Of a stretch of DNA of 64,000 nt, positions 28,363 through 37,523 are shown one piece after another. Both the position numbers and the translations under genes were made by a program. Every line of letters starts with the position of its first letter. Position 1 is the first letter of the stretch. The notes beneath the pieces were generated by a model. That model did not search any database. It saw nothing but the letters and a program-made list of their open reading frames with translations, and had not been told where the DNA came from. The stretch comes from Lewinellaceae bacterium (GTDB lineage Bacteria; Bacteroidota; Bacteroidia; Chitinophagales; Saprospiraceae): positions 1-64,000 of the forward strand of contig JADJRC010000023.1 in assembly GCA_016712415.1 (NCBI GenBank). The letters are read 5' to 3'.

Positions 28363-29373
28363 ATGAAAAGAACCCTGTTGTTGGCGACCCTGTTTGTGCT
28401 GATGGGTGGCGCTGCCTGGTACGCCCTGAACAAAAAAAGCGAATCCGGAACCCGCAATTCATGGGATATGGCGTTTGCGGTGCCCAATACGGGCGATATT
28501 TACAAGGTTTTTCTCGCCGACCGAAAGGGGAACACGGCCACGCTCGAACGCAAGGACGGCTACTGGGCCTACAACGGAGACAAGCGCGCGCGCGACAATG
28601 CGATCGGCGCCCTGATGGAAACGGTGTCCAAACTCAATGTCTGGTATGTTCCGGCAGAAGCCGCCGAAAAGAACATGATCAAGAGCCTTGCTACCGAGGG
28701 CATCAAGGTAGAAATCTACGACAAGGCCGGTAAAAAGATCAAGGCATACTACGTCGGCGGCGTGACCCCCGACGAACTCGGCACCTTCATGATTATGGAA
28801 GAGGCCGATCAGCCCTATATCATGCATATCCCTTCGTTTGTGGGTCAACTCCGGCTCAGGTACCGCCTGGGCGACGACTACTGGACCGACCGGAATATCT
28901 TCAACGAAAAACCGGAAGAGATAGAGTCGGTCGCGGTAGAATACCCCCAAATGAAGAGCGCATCTTTCCGCCTGGAAAAAGTAGCGGAAGCCCAATACGA
29001 AATAAAGCCGTTTTTCAGCACTACAACAGCAATCAGCCAGCCGCAGCGCAAAGGCGTGCCGGAAGCCTATATTTTACAATTTGAAAAACTGGGTGCGGAG
29101 GGGTTTGAAAATAAAAACCCGCTTCGGGATTCCGTCAGGGCGCTGGTGCCGTTTGCTGTCGTAACCGTCAGGAAAACCGACGGCAAAGAGAAACAGGTGC
29201 GGTTTTGGCCCGCCGAGACGATAGAGTCGCGCGATGGCAGGGAGCACATCAACCGGTACTTTGCCGAAGTGGACCAGAACGATTTTCTCTCTGTTCAGGA
29301 CCGCGTATTCGGCCCGATATTCCGGAGTTACAGTTTTTTCTTCGAGGGCGCGGAGCGGAAGATCCGCAACTGA
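28363..29373 (+). CDS. DUF4340-domain protein
   Basis: A 336-residue protein. It starts with a membrane segment (LLATLFVLMGGAAWYAL) and continues with the DUF4340 pattern: paired beta-rich units such as KVFLADRKGNTATLERKDGYWAYNG and, later, IESVAVEYPQ. DUF4340 proteins sit on the outer face of the inner membrane and often accompany ABC-2/GldG-type transporters of unknown cargo; no such gene is beside it here. It lies between a terminator and the end of the signalling cassette, so it is likely its own unit. Confidence 0.75.
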   Translation: MKRTLLLATLFVLMGGAAWYALNKKSESGTRNSWDMAFAVPNTGDIYKVFLADRKGNTATLERKDGYWAYNGDKRARDNAIGALMETVSKLNVWYVPAEAAEKNMIKSLATEGIKVEIYDKAGKKIKAYYVGGVTPDELGTFMIMEEADQPYIMHIPSFVGQLRLRYRLGDDYWTDRNIFNEKPEEIESVAVEYPQMKSASFRLEKVAEAQYEIKPFFSTTTAISQPQRKGVPEAYILQFEKLGAEGFENKNPLRDSVRALVPFAVVTVRKTDGKEKQVRFWPAETIESRDGREHINRYFAEVDQNDFLSVQDRVFGPIFRSYSFFFEGAERKIRN

Positions 29374-29374
29374 G

Positions 29375-30592
29375 TCATTCGGGAAACAGCACCTCCTCGA
29401 GCTCGCGCACGGCGTCGATGGTGGCGAAATCTGCCAGGTGGTAAAAATGCCTGCGCGTTTCTTCAAACAACGCATGTACCTCGTCCCGGTGGTCGCCAAA
29501 ACGAAGGACCACGTTTTGCAACTGCCGCTCTGCGAAGTTTTGCGCCGAGCCGCGCAGCTGATAAATTTTGGCAACCAGGCCCAGCCAGAAATAATACGTG
29601 CGCTTGTCGTCGTAGCTGAGCGTATCGCCGGGCGCGGTATTGTGCCTGACCTTTCCGCCCAGTTTACGGACCACGGCGACGGTCGTCTGCACGTGTCCGT
29701 GCTGGAGCGCTTCGTTGCCCAGTACAAACATTTCGCGGGAGGTAGATTCGATAGCGGAGAGCTTTTCCACGGCGTCCATGACCGATGGAAGGTCATTTTT
29801 CAGCATGGCTTTTATACCGATTTCCTTCATACAGTTGCCGATTGTGGTATTGAGGTACGAGGTGCTCGCTTCGCGCATGCCGTTGCGGTGGGTATGGCTG
29901 TAGGTAAGGATCAGGATATCGAGCACCTTGCGCATGTTCTCGTTATTGACCTGGGCGCCGTCGTAAGTGGCGCTCAGGCAGACGGCATTTTCGAGTATTT
30001 CCCCGATTAATTTGGTATCCCTGTCTTTGTTGGGCACGTTCAGCAGGTACTCTACCAGGCGCTCGCACTGCTCGAGAAAAATATTTTTCACCCGGCCGGC
30101 CGGCAATTCGCGGGCCAGCAGGCCCAGGTCTTCCAGGTCTTTCTTACCGAGTTTTTTGTGCTCGGCAAAATAGTGGATGGCGTCGTCGGCAATTTTCTCG
30201 GAGAGTTGCTGTTCGATGTTGCGGGTGGAGTAGAAGTTGTGCAGGAGGTAGCGGTAGCCCAGGTAAAGGATGGCGGCGATTATACCGATGACAAAGAGGG
30301 TAACGAACCATTCGGGCATATCATATTGGTGCTCCAGGTCGTATATCAGGTGGTTGCTTTGCAGGAACAGAAACAGGATCAGGATGATCTGGAGCAACAG
30401 GAACCGCGATCCGCGCACGCCCAGTTTTTCGTTATAAATATTGCGCAGCGCATCGGGAATGAAGGTCTGAAAGATCAGGGCCGGCACGCCCATGATAAAC
30501 ACGATATAGGTGATGGCTATGCTTACTGCCGAGGCAAGCCATTCATCGCCGAGAAACCGGTCGGGGTCGTTGAACAGAAGGATTATTGCCAT
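29375..30592 (-). CDS. Membrane protein with helical C-terminal domain, signalling cassette gene 3
   Basis: A 405-residue protein with no recognised family. Three membrane segments lie in the first 115 residues (about 20-45, 63-78 and 93-112). The remaining 290 residues are strongly helical, with repeated short helices (KDLEDLGLLARELPAG, VMDAVEKLSAIESTSREM, VQTTVAVVRKLGG) like a TPR-type or other helical scaffold in the cytoplasm. Its start overlaps the end of the receiver gene by 10 bases, so the cassette is translationally coupled. It may be the output or sensor membrane component of the kinase-receiver pair (inference). Confidence 0.7.
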   Translation of the reverse strand: MAIILLFNDPDRFLGDEWLASAVSIAITYIVFIMGVPALIFQTFIPDALRNIYNEKLGVRGSRFLLLQIILILFLFLQSNHLIYDLEHQYDMPEWFVTLFVIGIIAAILYLGYRYLLHNFYSTRNIEQQLSEKIADDAIHYFAEHKKLGKKDLEDLGLLARELPAGRVKNIFLEQCERLVEYLLNVPNKDRDTKLIGEILENAVCLSATYDGAQVNNENMRKVLDILILTYSHTHRNGMREASTSYLNTTIGNCMKEIGIKAMLKNDLPSVMDAVEKLSAIESTSREMFVLGNEALQHGHVQTTVAVVRKLGGKVRHNTAPGDTLSYDDKRTYYFWLGLVAKIYQLRGSAQNFAERQLQNVVLRFGDHRDEVHALFEETRRHFYHLADFATIDAVRELEEVLFPE

Positions 30593-31035
30593 GACTTGTG
30601 CACATTGCGGATAAAGTCAACGAATGCATTTTCGTAGTAGGCGTGGGTTTTCATTTTGAAATTCTGTTCGGGCAAACTGATCGGCGCCAGGAACAGTTCG
30701 GGGTTTTCCTCCTGCGCTTCGATAGTGAATACTCCGAAGTGCGTATCGGACAGGTGTCGGAAATCGTTGCGTATCTGGCTCAGCACGTAACTGAGCAGGA
30801 CATAACCGAATTTCTGAATGCCGTTTTCCCGGTGTTCATTCCACATGTCGTCGGGACCCGGCGGCAGGCGCAGGTCGACGATGACCACGTCGAAGTGTTC
30901 TTCACGCAGGCGCAGGTAGGCTTCCGTTGCATCGCGGGCGAAATGCGGATCAATGTCGTCTTCCATATACAGCGCCATGCGCTTTTCCGTCAGGTCATGG
31001 TCGAGATTGTCGTCTATCCAGAGTAGTTTAATCAT
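30583..31035 (-). CDS. Divergent stand-alone receiver protein, signalling cassette gene 2
   Basis: A 150-residue receiver-like protein. It starts LLWIDDN, the acidic pair of a receiver domain, and VVIVDLRLPPGPDDMW holds the likely phosphoacceptor Asp54. The later part departs from the norm: after Asp54 some 30 residues are inserted before FGVFTIEA (Thr position), and the Lys position may be in FKMKTHAYYENAF. There is no output domain. Four bases overlap with the kinase gene upstream and ten with the membrane gene downstream. A phosphorylation-controlled adaptor is the simplest reading. Confidence 0.75.
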   Translation of the reverse strand: MIKLLWIDDNLDHDLTEKRMALYMEDDIDPHFARDATEAYLRLREEHFDVVIVDLRLPPGPDDMWNEHRENGIQKFGYVLLSYVLSQIRNDFRHLSDTHFGVFTIEAQEENPELFLAPISLPEQNFKMKTHAYYENAFVDFIRNVHKSWQ

Positions 31036-33188
31036 TGTTCCGTAGCGGTTGGTAAGGTTACGACAGCCCTTGTAATAAAGGGGTTGGAGTACATATCGGG
31101 CAGGTTGCCAAAGGTCGGCTCGGAGGTAAGCCGCAAGGTTCCGCCGATCTTGGTAATTATATCGAAAGCATCGTACAGCCCGATGCCTGTACCCGAACGG
31201 CCGCGGTCTTCTGATTCGCGCCCGCGTTTCCCGAACTGGAAGATCAGGCCTTTTTCCAGTTCTTCGCGGCGAATGGCAACCCCCCAGTTTTCAATCGCAA
31301 TTTCCACTTCATTTTGCCTTTTTTCCACCTGTATCGTCACCCAGGGTTGCCGTTCCTGCCCCTTGCGCCAGCTGTACTTGATGGCGTTGTGCAACAGGTT
31401 GTGAAAGGCCCGGTTGAGCGAGGCTTTATGGCAGTTGACGTGGATTTGCTCCCGCAGGTTGAACTGCTGCGTGATGGATACCCGGTTGACTGCGGCAAAT
31501 TCCTCCAGGTAACGGACAGCGTCGGAAAGAATGGGAATAATATTGTGCGTTTTCACCTCCTGCTGCACCATTTCGCCGCGGCGAAGGTAATCCCGGAAGT
31601 AGTAGAAGTCGGGGATACGCTCGTTCAGTTCATCCACAGAGATCGACAGGGAGATCATGCTGGTGAGCCGCAACAGTTCATCCGTTTCCGTTCGCATGCT
31701 GCGCAGGAGTTCGCGGGGCAGGTTCCGGCCTTTCAGCGCTTCGATGCATTTCCTGATCTCGATCAGGTTGCGGCGGCTCCAGGCGGCGTTGTCCTTTTCC
31801 TTGTCTGCCGATATATCGCCGGCGGTCAGGGCGCGCCAGAATTTCTCCAGGCGTGCGAGTTGAGGGTCGTCAATCCGGCGTTCTTCGAGCGTTTTTTTCA
31901 GTTCCGGCAGGTAGGATTCCAGGCGTTTTTTGTGGCGGTCCATCTCCGAGGCAGCCTTCAGCCGGTCGATGTGCGTGGCGTCCTTCAGGAGGTCGTGACC
32001 ATGCGCTTTAACCAGCATGCCCAGCGTATCGCGCAGCCCGTTGATGGTGGCGATATAGGTATGGAGTACGGAACTGAAATCGGCCTCCAGGGTGCGCATA
32101 TGCCCGCGTACGTGGTCGGTCACGTCGTACACGGCGCCGACCCGGAGGTCACGTTTTTCATCGGCGACATAGCGGACATTGACCACCACATTGCGTGTTT
32201 TCCCGTGCCGGTCCTGTATTTCCATATAATAATCGAGCAGGGGCTGGTTGTCGCGGGCCGCTTTGTCCAGTTCGTTTTTAAAGGAATCGTAACCGCCGGG
32301 ATTGCTGTGGAAGTCGCGTATGGGTTTGGCCAGTATTTCATTGACGCTGTCGTAACCGTGGATATGGGCAAATACCGGGCTGGCACGGGAGATGATCTCT
32401 TCGCCACCGGCGTTTGTGCTGACCAGAAAGAGGCCCACCGGAAGGTCGTTCTGGATGATCTCAAAGGTCACATCGCTGACAGTTCCCTTGATCCGGGAGA
32501 TATCGCCCGTTTCGCCCGCGATACCGATACAGTTCATCTTCACGATCACCATGGCGCCGTCTTTGCGCCGCAGTTTGAATTGCAGGTCTTCGAGGTGCGG
32601 GTGTGCGGTGATACGTTCCAAAAGGTCGCCGGCTTTTTCTTCTTCCCAGAACAAACTGCCGAGCGCTTTGCCTTTTAATTCGGCGACCGAACCGTATTTG
32701 AGCATATCGGCAAAATTGTGGTTGCAGTCGGTAATAAGGAGTTGCCGGTCCACCTCGAAAAACCCCGCCTGAATCATTTCCTCAAATTCGGCGAACCACT
32801 CGATCTCGGTCATGCTGCTGGCGATGCAAAGCAAGGCGCAAAGTCCGCCCTGCCCGTCAAAAAACGGCCGGGTAACGAAGCGGATTTTCCGGTGATCGTC
32901 GTGTATGCGCAGGCGCACCGTCAGGTCGCTGCGCCAGGCGCCCGGCCTGGTGAGTTGCAACTGCCGCAATACCGCATCGCGCTCCTTTTCGTCGTCGTAA
33001 TAGGATCGGATATTGTATTCCTTCAATGGTTTGTTCGGATCCACCCCGAAAAACTCCATCGCCTGCTCGTTGGCAAACAGGAAAGTACCGTCTTTATCGC
33101 TGGCATAGATAGAGAAAGGCAGGTCGCGGATGCGTTCAAACGCGTTCCGAACCTCATCCATGAGGATGGATGGGCGGGCGGTTTCCAT
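31032..33188 (-). CDS. Multi-PAS sensor kinase without a clear phosphoacceptor His, cassette gene 1
   Basis: A 718-residue soluble sensor. Three PAS-like domains fill about residues 10-370 (for example FSIYASDKDGTFLFANEQAM, and FLVSTNAGGEEIISRASPVF with DRHGKTRNVVVNVRY). A helical stretch at about 375-540 is followed by a HATPase domain: N box FHNLLHNAIKYS, IENWGVAI in place of DxGxG, and GRSGTGIGLYDAF. In the helical region I find no H-E/D-x-x-x-P phosphoacceptor motif of ordinary kinases, so autophosphorylation, if any, uses another residue. There is no membrane segment. It is the first gene of a three-gene operon with overlapping ends. Confidence 0.85.
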   Translation of the reverse strand: METARPSILMDEVRNAFERIRDLPFSIYASDKDGTFLFANEQAMEFFGVDPNKPLKEYNIRSYYDDEKERDAVLRQLQLTRPGAWRSDLTVRLRIHDDHRKIRFVTRPFFDGQGGLCALLCIASSMTEIEWFAEFEEMIQAGFFEVDRQLLITDCNHNFADMLKYGSVAELKGKALGSLFWEEEKAGDLLERITAHPHLEDLQFKLRRKDGAMVIVKMNCIGIAGETGDISRIKGTVSDVTFEIIQNDLPVGLFLVSTNAGGEEIISRASPVFAHIHGYDSVNEILAKPIRDFHSNPGGYDSFKNELDKAARDNQPLLDYYMEIQDRHGKTRNVVVNVRYVADEKRDLRVGAVYDVTDHVRGHMRTLEADFSSVLHTYIATINGLRDTLGMLVKAHGHDLLKDATHIDRLKAASEMDRHKKRLESYLPELKKTLEERRIDDPQLARLEKFWRALTAGDISADKEKDNAAWSRRNLIEIRKCIEALKGRNLPRELLRSMRTETDELLRLTSMISLSISVDELNERIPDFYYFRDYLRRGEMVQQEVKTHNIIPILSDAVRYLEEFAAVNRVSITQQFNLREQIHVNCHKASLNRAFHNLLHNAIKYSWRKGQERQPWVTIQVEKRQNEVEIAIENWGVAIRREELEKGLIFQFGKRGRESEDRGRSGTGIGLYDAFDIITKIGGTLRLTSEPTFGNLPDMYSNPFITRAVVTLPTATEQ

Positions 33189-33296
33189 GGTTGTACGGTT
33201 TAGATAGTCTGTTTCAGACAGTATTATGGCGCTTCAATCAATCAAAAGTATGATACTTATGGCTTCACCTGTCGATTAAGCGCATTTTTTTCACTG

Positions 33297-33388
33297 CTGC
33301 ATTGCTTTATTGCTACATTGCTTTATTGCTACATTGCATCAGTTCAACAATGTAGCAATGCAACAATACAACAATACAACAATCCAAC
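33297..33388. repeat. TTGCTACATTG/CAATGTAGCAA low-complexity inverted repeat
   Basis: ATTGCTACATTGCTTT units (33297-33338) and CAACAATACAA units (33346-33388) meet in a perfect 12-base hairpin, 33325-33336 with 33348-33359. The repeat runs to the aldolase start codon. Confidence 0.85.
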
Positions 33389-33389
33389 A

Positions 33390-34412
33390 ATGGTCATCAA
33401 TCTTATTTCCGACACCGTAACCCGCCCTACCCCTGGTATGCTGCGCGCGATGTGGGCCGCCGAGGTAGGCGACGATGTTTTCCGGGAAGACCCAACCGTG
33501 AATGCGCTGGAAGAAAAATGCGCCGCTGTGTTCGGCCATGAGGCCGCTTTGTTTTGCCCGTCCGGCACCATGACCAACCAAATTGCGCTGAAGGTGCATA
33601 CCCGCCCGCTCGACGAGGTCATCTGCGATGAGATGAGCCATATTTACCAGTATGAAGTGGGTGGATACGCGTTTCATTCGGGTATTGCGGTCAATCTGCT
33701 GAAGGGTGAGAATGGTATCCTCGACGCTAAAATGGTGGAGGCTGCTGTCAGGCCGCGCTTCGACTGGTTGCCGAAGAGCAGCCTGGTCGTGATCGAGAAC
33801 ACCTGCAACAAAGGCGGTGGCAGCATTTACACACTGGAGACCATACGCTCGATCAGGGCTGTTTGCCGCAAACACGGCCTTGCCCTGCACCTCGACGGGG
33901 CGCGGCTGTTTAACGCGCTGGTGGAGACAGGCGACAGTCCAGAAAGTATCGGCGCCGAAGCGGACAGCATCTCGCTATGTCTTTCCAAAGGGCTGGGCGC
34001 GCCGGTCGGCTCCGTGCTGACCGGCAGCCGGTCGTTTATCGCAGAGGCACGCCGGGTGCGCAAGGTGATGGGCGGCGGCATGCGACAGGCCGGATACCTC
34101 GCAGCGGCGGGCATATACGCGCTCGACCATCATGTGGAACGCCTGCGCGACGACCACGCCCACGCGCGAATGCTGGCTTCCGCTTTGGCCGGTCTGCCCT
34201 ATGCCGCCAACATACGCCCGGTCCAGACCAATATTGTCATATTTGATCTTCTGCCACCGCTCACGCCGGCAACATTCCTGGAGTTCCTCTCCAAAAACGG
34301 CATAAAAGCGAGTGCTTTCGGGCCTCAAACGATCCGCTTCGTGACCCATCTGGACGTTTCACGGGAAATGGCGGTGCAGGTAACGGGCGTATTACAAAAG
34401 TGGGGAGGGTGA
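33390..34412 (+). CDS. ltaE: Low-specificity L-threonine aldolase
   Basis: A 340-residue PLP enzyme of the beta-eliminating lyase/threonine aldolase family. SDTVTRPTPGM is the typical N-terminus, PSGTMTNQIAL and EVICDEMSHIYQYE hold substrate and PLP contacts, LHLDGARLFNA the Asp that binds the PLP nitrogen, and SLCLSKGLGAPVGSVL the Schiff-base Lys. It splits L-threonine or allo-threonine into glycine and acetaldehyde. The start at ATG 33390 is chosen because the in-frame ATG at 33318 would add 24 residues encoded purely by the upstream repeat. Confidence 0.93.
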   Translation: MVINLISDTVTRPTPGMLRAMWAAEVGDDVFREDPTVNALEEKCAAVFGHEAALFCPSGTMTNQIALKVHTRPLDEVICDEMSHIYQYEVGGYAFHSGIAVNLLKGENGILDAKMVEAAVRPRFDWLPKSSLVVIENTCNKGGGSIYTLETIRSIRAVCRKHGLALHLDGARLFNALVETGDSPESIGAEADSISLCLSKGLGAPVGSVLTGSRSFIAEARRVRKVMGGGMRQAGYLAAAGIYALDHHVERLRDDHAHARMLASALAGLPYAANIRPVQTNIVIFDLLPPLTPATFLEFLSKNGIKASAFGPQTIRFVTHLDVSREMAVQVTGVLQKWGG

Positions 34413-34443
34413 ATTTGTTGCCCAGGCTATTGCATGCCGGGCA

Positions 34444-35220
34444 TCAAGGCTTATCCTGTTGCTCATTCCGGAAGTCGCCCAAAGGCTGGCCGACAGTCCA
34501 TTCATCGCGCCAGTTGCGCACGGGCAGTCGCTCGATCGGATACCAGTTGCCCCACCAATCGAAGTATTCCAGGTTGTTGAAATTCAATTTATAATCGAAT
34601 TCGCTGGGCAGGTCGTAGACAAAACCGGGGTAATAAAACTCCCGGCCCGTTTCAATGGCGAATTCGATCTCCTTCAGCATGGTAAAAGTGCCCAGGCTGC
34701 GCTGTGCCTCCGCAGGTTCGTGGATACAGTAGTTGCCTGCCATGCTGCGTTTGCCCATGTGGAAAAAACTGGTGGCAAGCAGTTTTTTCTGTTTGTACAC
34801 GTCGAACTGCACGCCAAAGCAGGGCATAATGCTGCTGAAAAAACTGAAGAACCCGTAAATGCTCATGGGGCGGTTGTGCGCAAAACGCACGGCATGGCGC
34901 TCGAACAGCGCTTCATGGGCAGTGGAAATCTGAATGGCGCGCCGCGATACGCTCAGGTCGTCGTTGCGGCGCAGGCACTTGCGCTGGCTCTTGCTGAATG
35001 TAAAATCCTTAAGCCTGATGCGAAGCAACACCACCCTACAGGGCTGTCCGCGCCATTCCCAGTAGTTGCGGCGAAAGATCAGGTCGGCCCAATAGCACCA
35101 GCCATCCTCACAAAAGCGGTCGAACACCATGGTGTGCAACGCCTGCATCGGGAGATACTCCTCAATGTGGTTCGGGTTGAACGAGATGTCGCGAAACACT
35201 GAAAGTGACTTCTGATGCAT
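34444..35220 (-). CDS. Arginyl/leucyl-tRNA-protein transferase-like protein
   Basis: A 258-residue protein resembling the Ate1/Bpt-type aminoacyl-tRNA-protein transferases: FCEDGWCYWADLIFRRNYWEWRGQPC near the start is the region that receives the tRNA-linked amino acid, KSQRKCLRRNDDL is the basic signature, and LGTFTMLKEIEFAIETGREFYYPGF is the GNAT-like core motif. Such enzymes add an amino acid to protein N-termini and mark them for degradation. It follows pyrH by 30 bases on the same strand. Overall similarity is partial, so the exact specificity is open. Confidence 0.7.
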   Translation of the reverse strand: MHQKSLSVFRDISFNPNHIEEYLPMQALHTMVFDRFCEDGWCYWADLIFRRNYWEWRGQPCRVVLLRIRLKDFTFSKSQRKCLRRNDDLSVSRRAIQISTAHEALFERHAVRFAHNRPMSIYGFFSFFSSIMPCFGVQFDVYKQKKLLATSFFHMGKRSMAGNYCIHEPAEAQRSLGTFTMLKEIEFAIETGREFYYPGFVYDLPSEFDYKLNFNNLEYFDWWGNWYPIERLPVRNWRDEWTVGQPLGDFRNEQQDKP

Positions 35221-35250
35221 ATCAAAAGGGTTTCAGATACCCGGGGCTTG

Positions 35251-35967
35251 TCAGCCTTCTACAAGCGTACCCACTTCCTCACCCAATACAATTCGGCGGA
35301 GATTGTCGGGACGGTTGATATCAAACACAATAATGGGCATGTTATTTTCCTGGCACAGGGTAAAGGCCGTCATGTCCATTACTTCGAGGCCCAGGCTGAT
35401 GACCTTTGCAAAGGTCAGTTTATCGAATTTAACCGCCATCGGGTCCTTTTCCGGATCGGCAGTGTAGATACCGTCGACGCGGGTTCCCTTGAGGATCACA
35501 TCGGCGCCGATCTCGTTGGCGCGCAAGGCAGCCGCGCTGTCGGTGGTGAAGTAGGGGTTGCCGGTACCGGCAGCGCAAATAACGACGCGGTTTTTCTCCA
35601 GGTGCCGGATGGCGCGGCGGCGGATGTAAGGTTCGGCCACGTTTTCCATGCGCAGGGCGGTCATCAGCCGGGTCTGTATGCCCAGGTTTTCGAGGGCGCT
35701 TTGCAGGGCGAGGCCGTTGATCACGGTGGCCAGCATGCCCATATAATCGCCCGTTACAGGTTCGATGCCGGAACCATCCGCCTGTATCCCCCTGAAAATA
35801 TTGCCGCCTCCGATCACTACCGCAATCTCGGCGCCCATATCGTGCAACTCCTTGATCTGGTAAGCGTAATGTTGGAGCATATCGGCCATAATGCCGAACT
35901 TTTGTTTGCCCATCAGGCTTTCGCCGGAGAGTTTCAGCAAAAGCCTCTTGTATTTGAGATTATTCAT
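35251..35967 (-). CDS. pyrH: UMP kinase PyrH
   Basis: A 238-residue hexameric-type bacterial UMP kinase. KRLLLKLSGESLMG and VIGGGNIFRG are the phosphate-binding glycine-rich segments, GDYMGMLATVINGLAL and GTGNPYFTTDSAAALRA are UMP-binding and conserved core motifs, and KGTRVDGIYTADPEKDP the ATP-side loop. It phosphorylates UMP to UDP. The ATG at 35967 (MNNLKYKR) gives the normal start; an upstream ATG at 36018 would add 17 unusual residues. In many genomes it lies beside rpsB-tsf-frr; here rpsB-tsf are 19 kb away. Confidence 0.96.
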   Translation of the reverse strand: MNNLKYKRLLLKLSGESLMGKQKFGIMADMLQHYAYQIKELHDMGAEIAVVIGGGNIFRGIQADGSGIEPVTGDYMGMLATVINGLALQSALENLGIQTRLMTALRMENVAEPYIRRRAIRHLEKNRVVICAAGTGNPYFTTDSAAALRANEIGADVILKGTRVDGIYTADPEKDPMAVKFDKLTFAKVISLGLEVMDMTAFTLCQENNMPIIVFDINRPDNLRRIVLGEEVGTLVEG

Positions 35968-36124
35968 CGAAAAGTCATTTGTCGCCTTAAAAAACAGGGG
36001 GAGTACTTGCGACGGCAAAGGTCAAAAAAATAGTTGACAAGGGCTTATAGAATTTAGAGGGGTCAGAGGGTTTAGTCTGACGCGCTGTAAACGCTCCAAA
36101 CCCTCCAACCCCCTCTGTTTAGAA

Positions 36125-36523
36125 CTATTGCGCCGTAAACTTCACCGTTTTTGTAGTGATATTGGCGCTGTGGTCTTCCACCGTCACGGTAAGGGTCATC
36201 GCTGTCACGCCCGATATGCCTGCCGGAGTGAAATGATGGTGGAAATCGAAGTCCGTCTCGTCGTGCACTTCAGGGGCGTCTTCAAAGACAACCGAGCCAT
36301 CAGCGTCTTTGGTGACTTTAACAGACATTTCGTGCAGGCTTTCGTCGGTGACGTTCAGTTCAATATGTACTTCCCCGAGAAAGGCTTCATCTGCCGCAGG
36401 GCTGGTAATGGTCAGTACAGGTGCATTGGTATCCTCACTGCTCGTACCACCGTCTTTGCAGGCATTCTGTCCGAGAAAAAGGGTAGAGAGCGAAGCAACC
36501 AGGAGCAAATGTTTGATATTCAT
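36125..36523 (-). CDS. Small Ig-like lipoprotein, metal-operon gene 3
   Basis: A 132-residue protein. The lipobox-like LGQNAC (Cys at residue 22) makes it a lipoprotein. The rest (PVLTITSPAADEAFLG, EVHIELNVTDES) is a beta-sandwich of the DUF4625/Ig-like type, with a striking His/Asp cluster (HDETDFDFHHHF) that may bind a metal. It ends a three-gene minus-strand operon, 38 bases after the beta-barrel gene. Confidence 0.7.
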   Translation of the reverse strand: MNIKHLLLVASLSTLFLGQNACKDGGTSSEDTNAPVLTITSPAADEAFLGEVHIELNVTDESLHEMSVKVTKDADGSVVFEDAPEVHDETDFDFHHHFTPAGISGVTAMTLTVTVEDHSANITTKTVKFTAQ

Positions 36524-36561
36524 TGTGTTATAAAATTTGAAGTGTTAGAAAATTGTTGTTG

Positions 36562-37476
36562 TCAGAAAAGATAATTTACCGTGGCCATCCAGCGCGCGCC
36601 GCTGCGCACCTGGCCATTGCCAAGGTGTTGGCTGAAGGGTTGTTGAAAGGTAAAACCGGCGGAAAACCGGCCGGTGTACACATCCAGTCCAAACGTGGCC
36701 AGCGATATGGCGCCTCCGGTGCCTTGTGTGAGGTTGGAATCGCCGCTATTGGATTGTGCAGCATCGACAAAAACACCGGTATTCGGCAGCAGCGCGATTT
36801 TGCCGATGTTTTTCCAGTAAAAAAACTTTGCGGAACCGCTCACCCGGTTGCCGAACCGGTAGGCTTGCTGATGGTTTTTGGTGTTCAGCCGGCCGAGCAC
36901 ATCGCCGGTAAAACCCCAGGCGCCGCGCCGCAGCGTGTACGTCGCGCCAAGCATAAAATCGGTGGTGCCCGAGCCGGGCTGAAGATTCGGGTGGAGCAAT
37001 TTGCCTTCAGCATCTTTCAGGCCCGACCGGCCTGCAGGCAGTTTTACGCCGCCGCCGAAGGTCAGCGTATGCTGCCATTTCCGGCGCAGGCTGTCGCCCG
37101 TGTCCAGCAATACATAATTGGCCATTACGGATACATCGCCCGGACCGGCTGTGCGGGTTTCCAGATCGCCTTCTATGCGACGGAATGTTCGATAGGGCGC
37201 CAGCACCAGGAGTTGCAGCCTTGGAAGCACGTAAAAACGCCCCAGCACGTCGATACTTCGTACAAATTCTTCCGAATCATAGCGTCCGTCCAGCGCAGCG
37301 CTCAGGCTGTGTGCAGACTGAAACGACTGCTCCGACCAGCGCAGGCCCACAAAATGCCTGTGGAATTGCGGTAGAATACCAAAGTAATTTCCGCCGATCG
37401 AACACCCGCAAACGTCGCAGGCCGGCGCTGCGGGCACAAATGCCAGCATCGCCACTGCAATGAACAGTGTTCTCAT
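36562..37476 (-). CDS. Outer-membrane beta-barrel-like protein with CDVCGC motif, metal-operon gene 2
   Basis: A 304-residue protein. After a signal peptide (FVPAAPA) comes CDVCGCSIGG, a Cys-rich N-terminus typical of a group of Bacteroidota outer-membrane transporters of unknown cargo. The rest alternates short aromatic beta strands and ends in F (ATVNYLF), as outer-membrane barrels do. The spacing of 47 bases from the upstream gene and 38 to the downstream one supports an operon. A role in metal uptake or efflux is only an inference from the cysteines and neighbours. Confidence 0.65.
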   Translation of the reverse strand: MRTLFIAVAMLAFVPAAPACDVCGCSIGGNYFGILPQFHRHFVGLRWSEQSFQSAHSLSAALDGRYDSEEFVRSIDVLGRFYVLPRLQLLVLAPYRTFRRIEGDLETRTAGPGDVSVMANYVLLDTGDSLRRKWQHTLTFGGGVKLPAGRSGLKDAEGKLLHPNLQPGSGTTDFMLGATYTLRRGAWGFTGDVLGRLNTKNHQQAYRFGNRVSGSAKFFYWKNIGKIALLPNTGVFVDAAQSNSGDSNLTQGTGGAISLATFGLDVYTGRFSAGFTFQQPFSQHLGNGQVRSGARWMATVNYLF

Positions 37477-37523
37477 GATAAAAAGTTTGAAGAAAAAAAC
37501 CTGTTGTTAAAAGCAAAACAGGG

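Noticed and set aside
33318..33389. A longer start for the threonine aldolase
   Set aside because: The added residues are encoded by the low-complexity repeat and match nothing in the family.
36019..36124. A terminator from GAGGG...CCCTC segments after the small lipoprotein gene
   Set aside because: The complementary parts are short, scattered and without a T tract.
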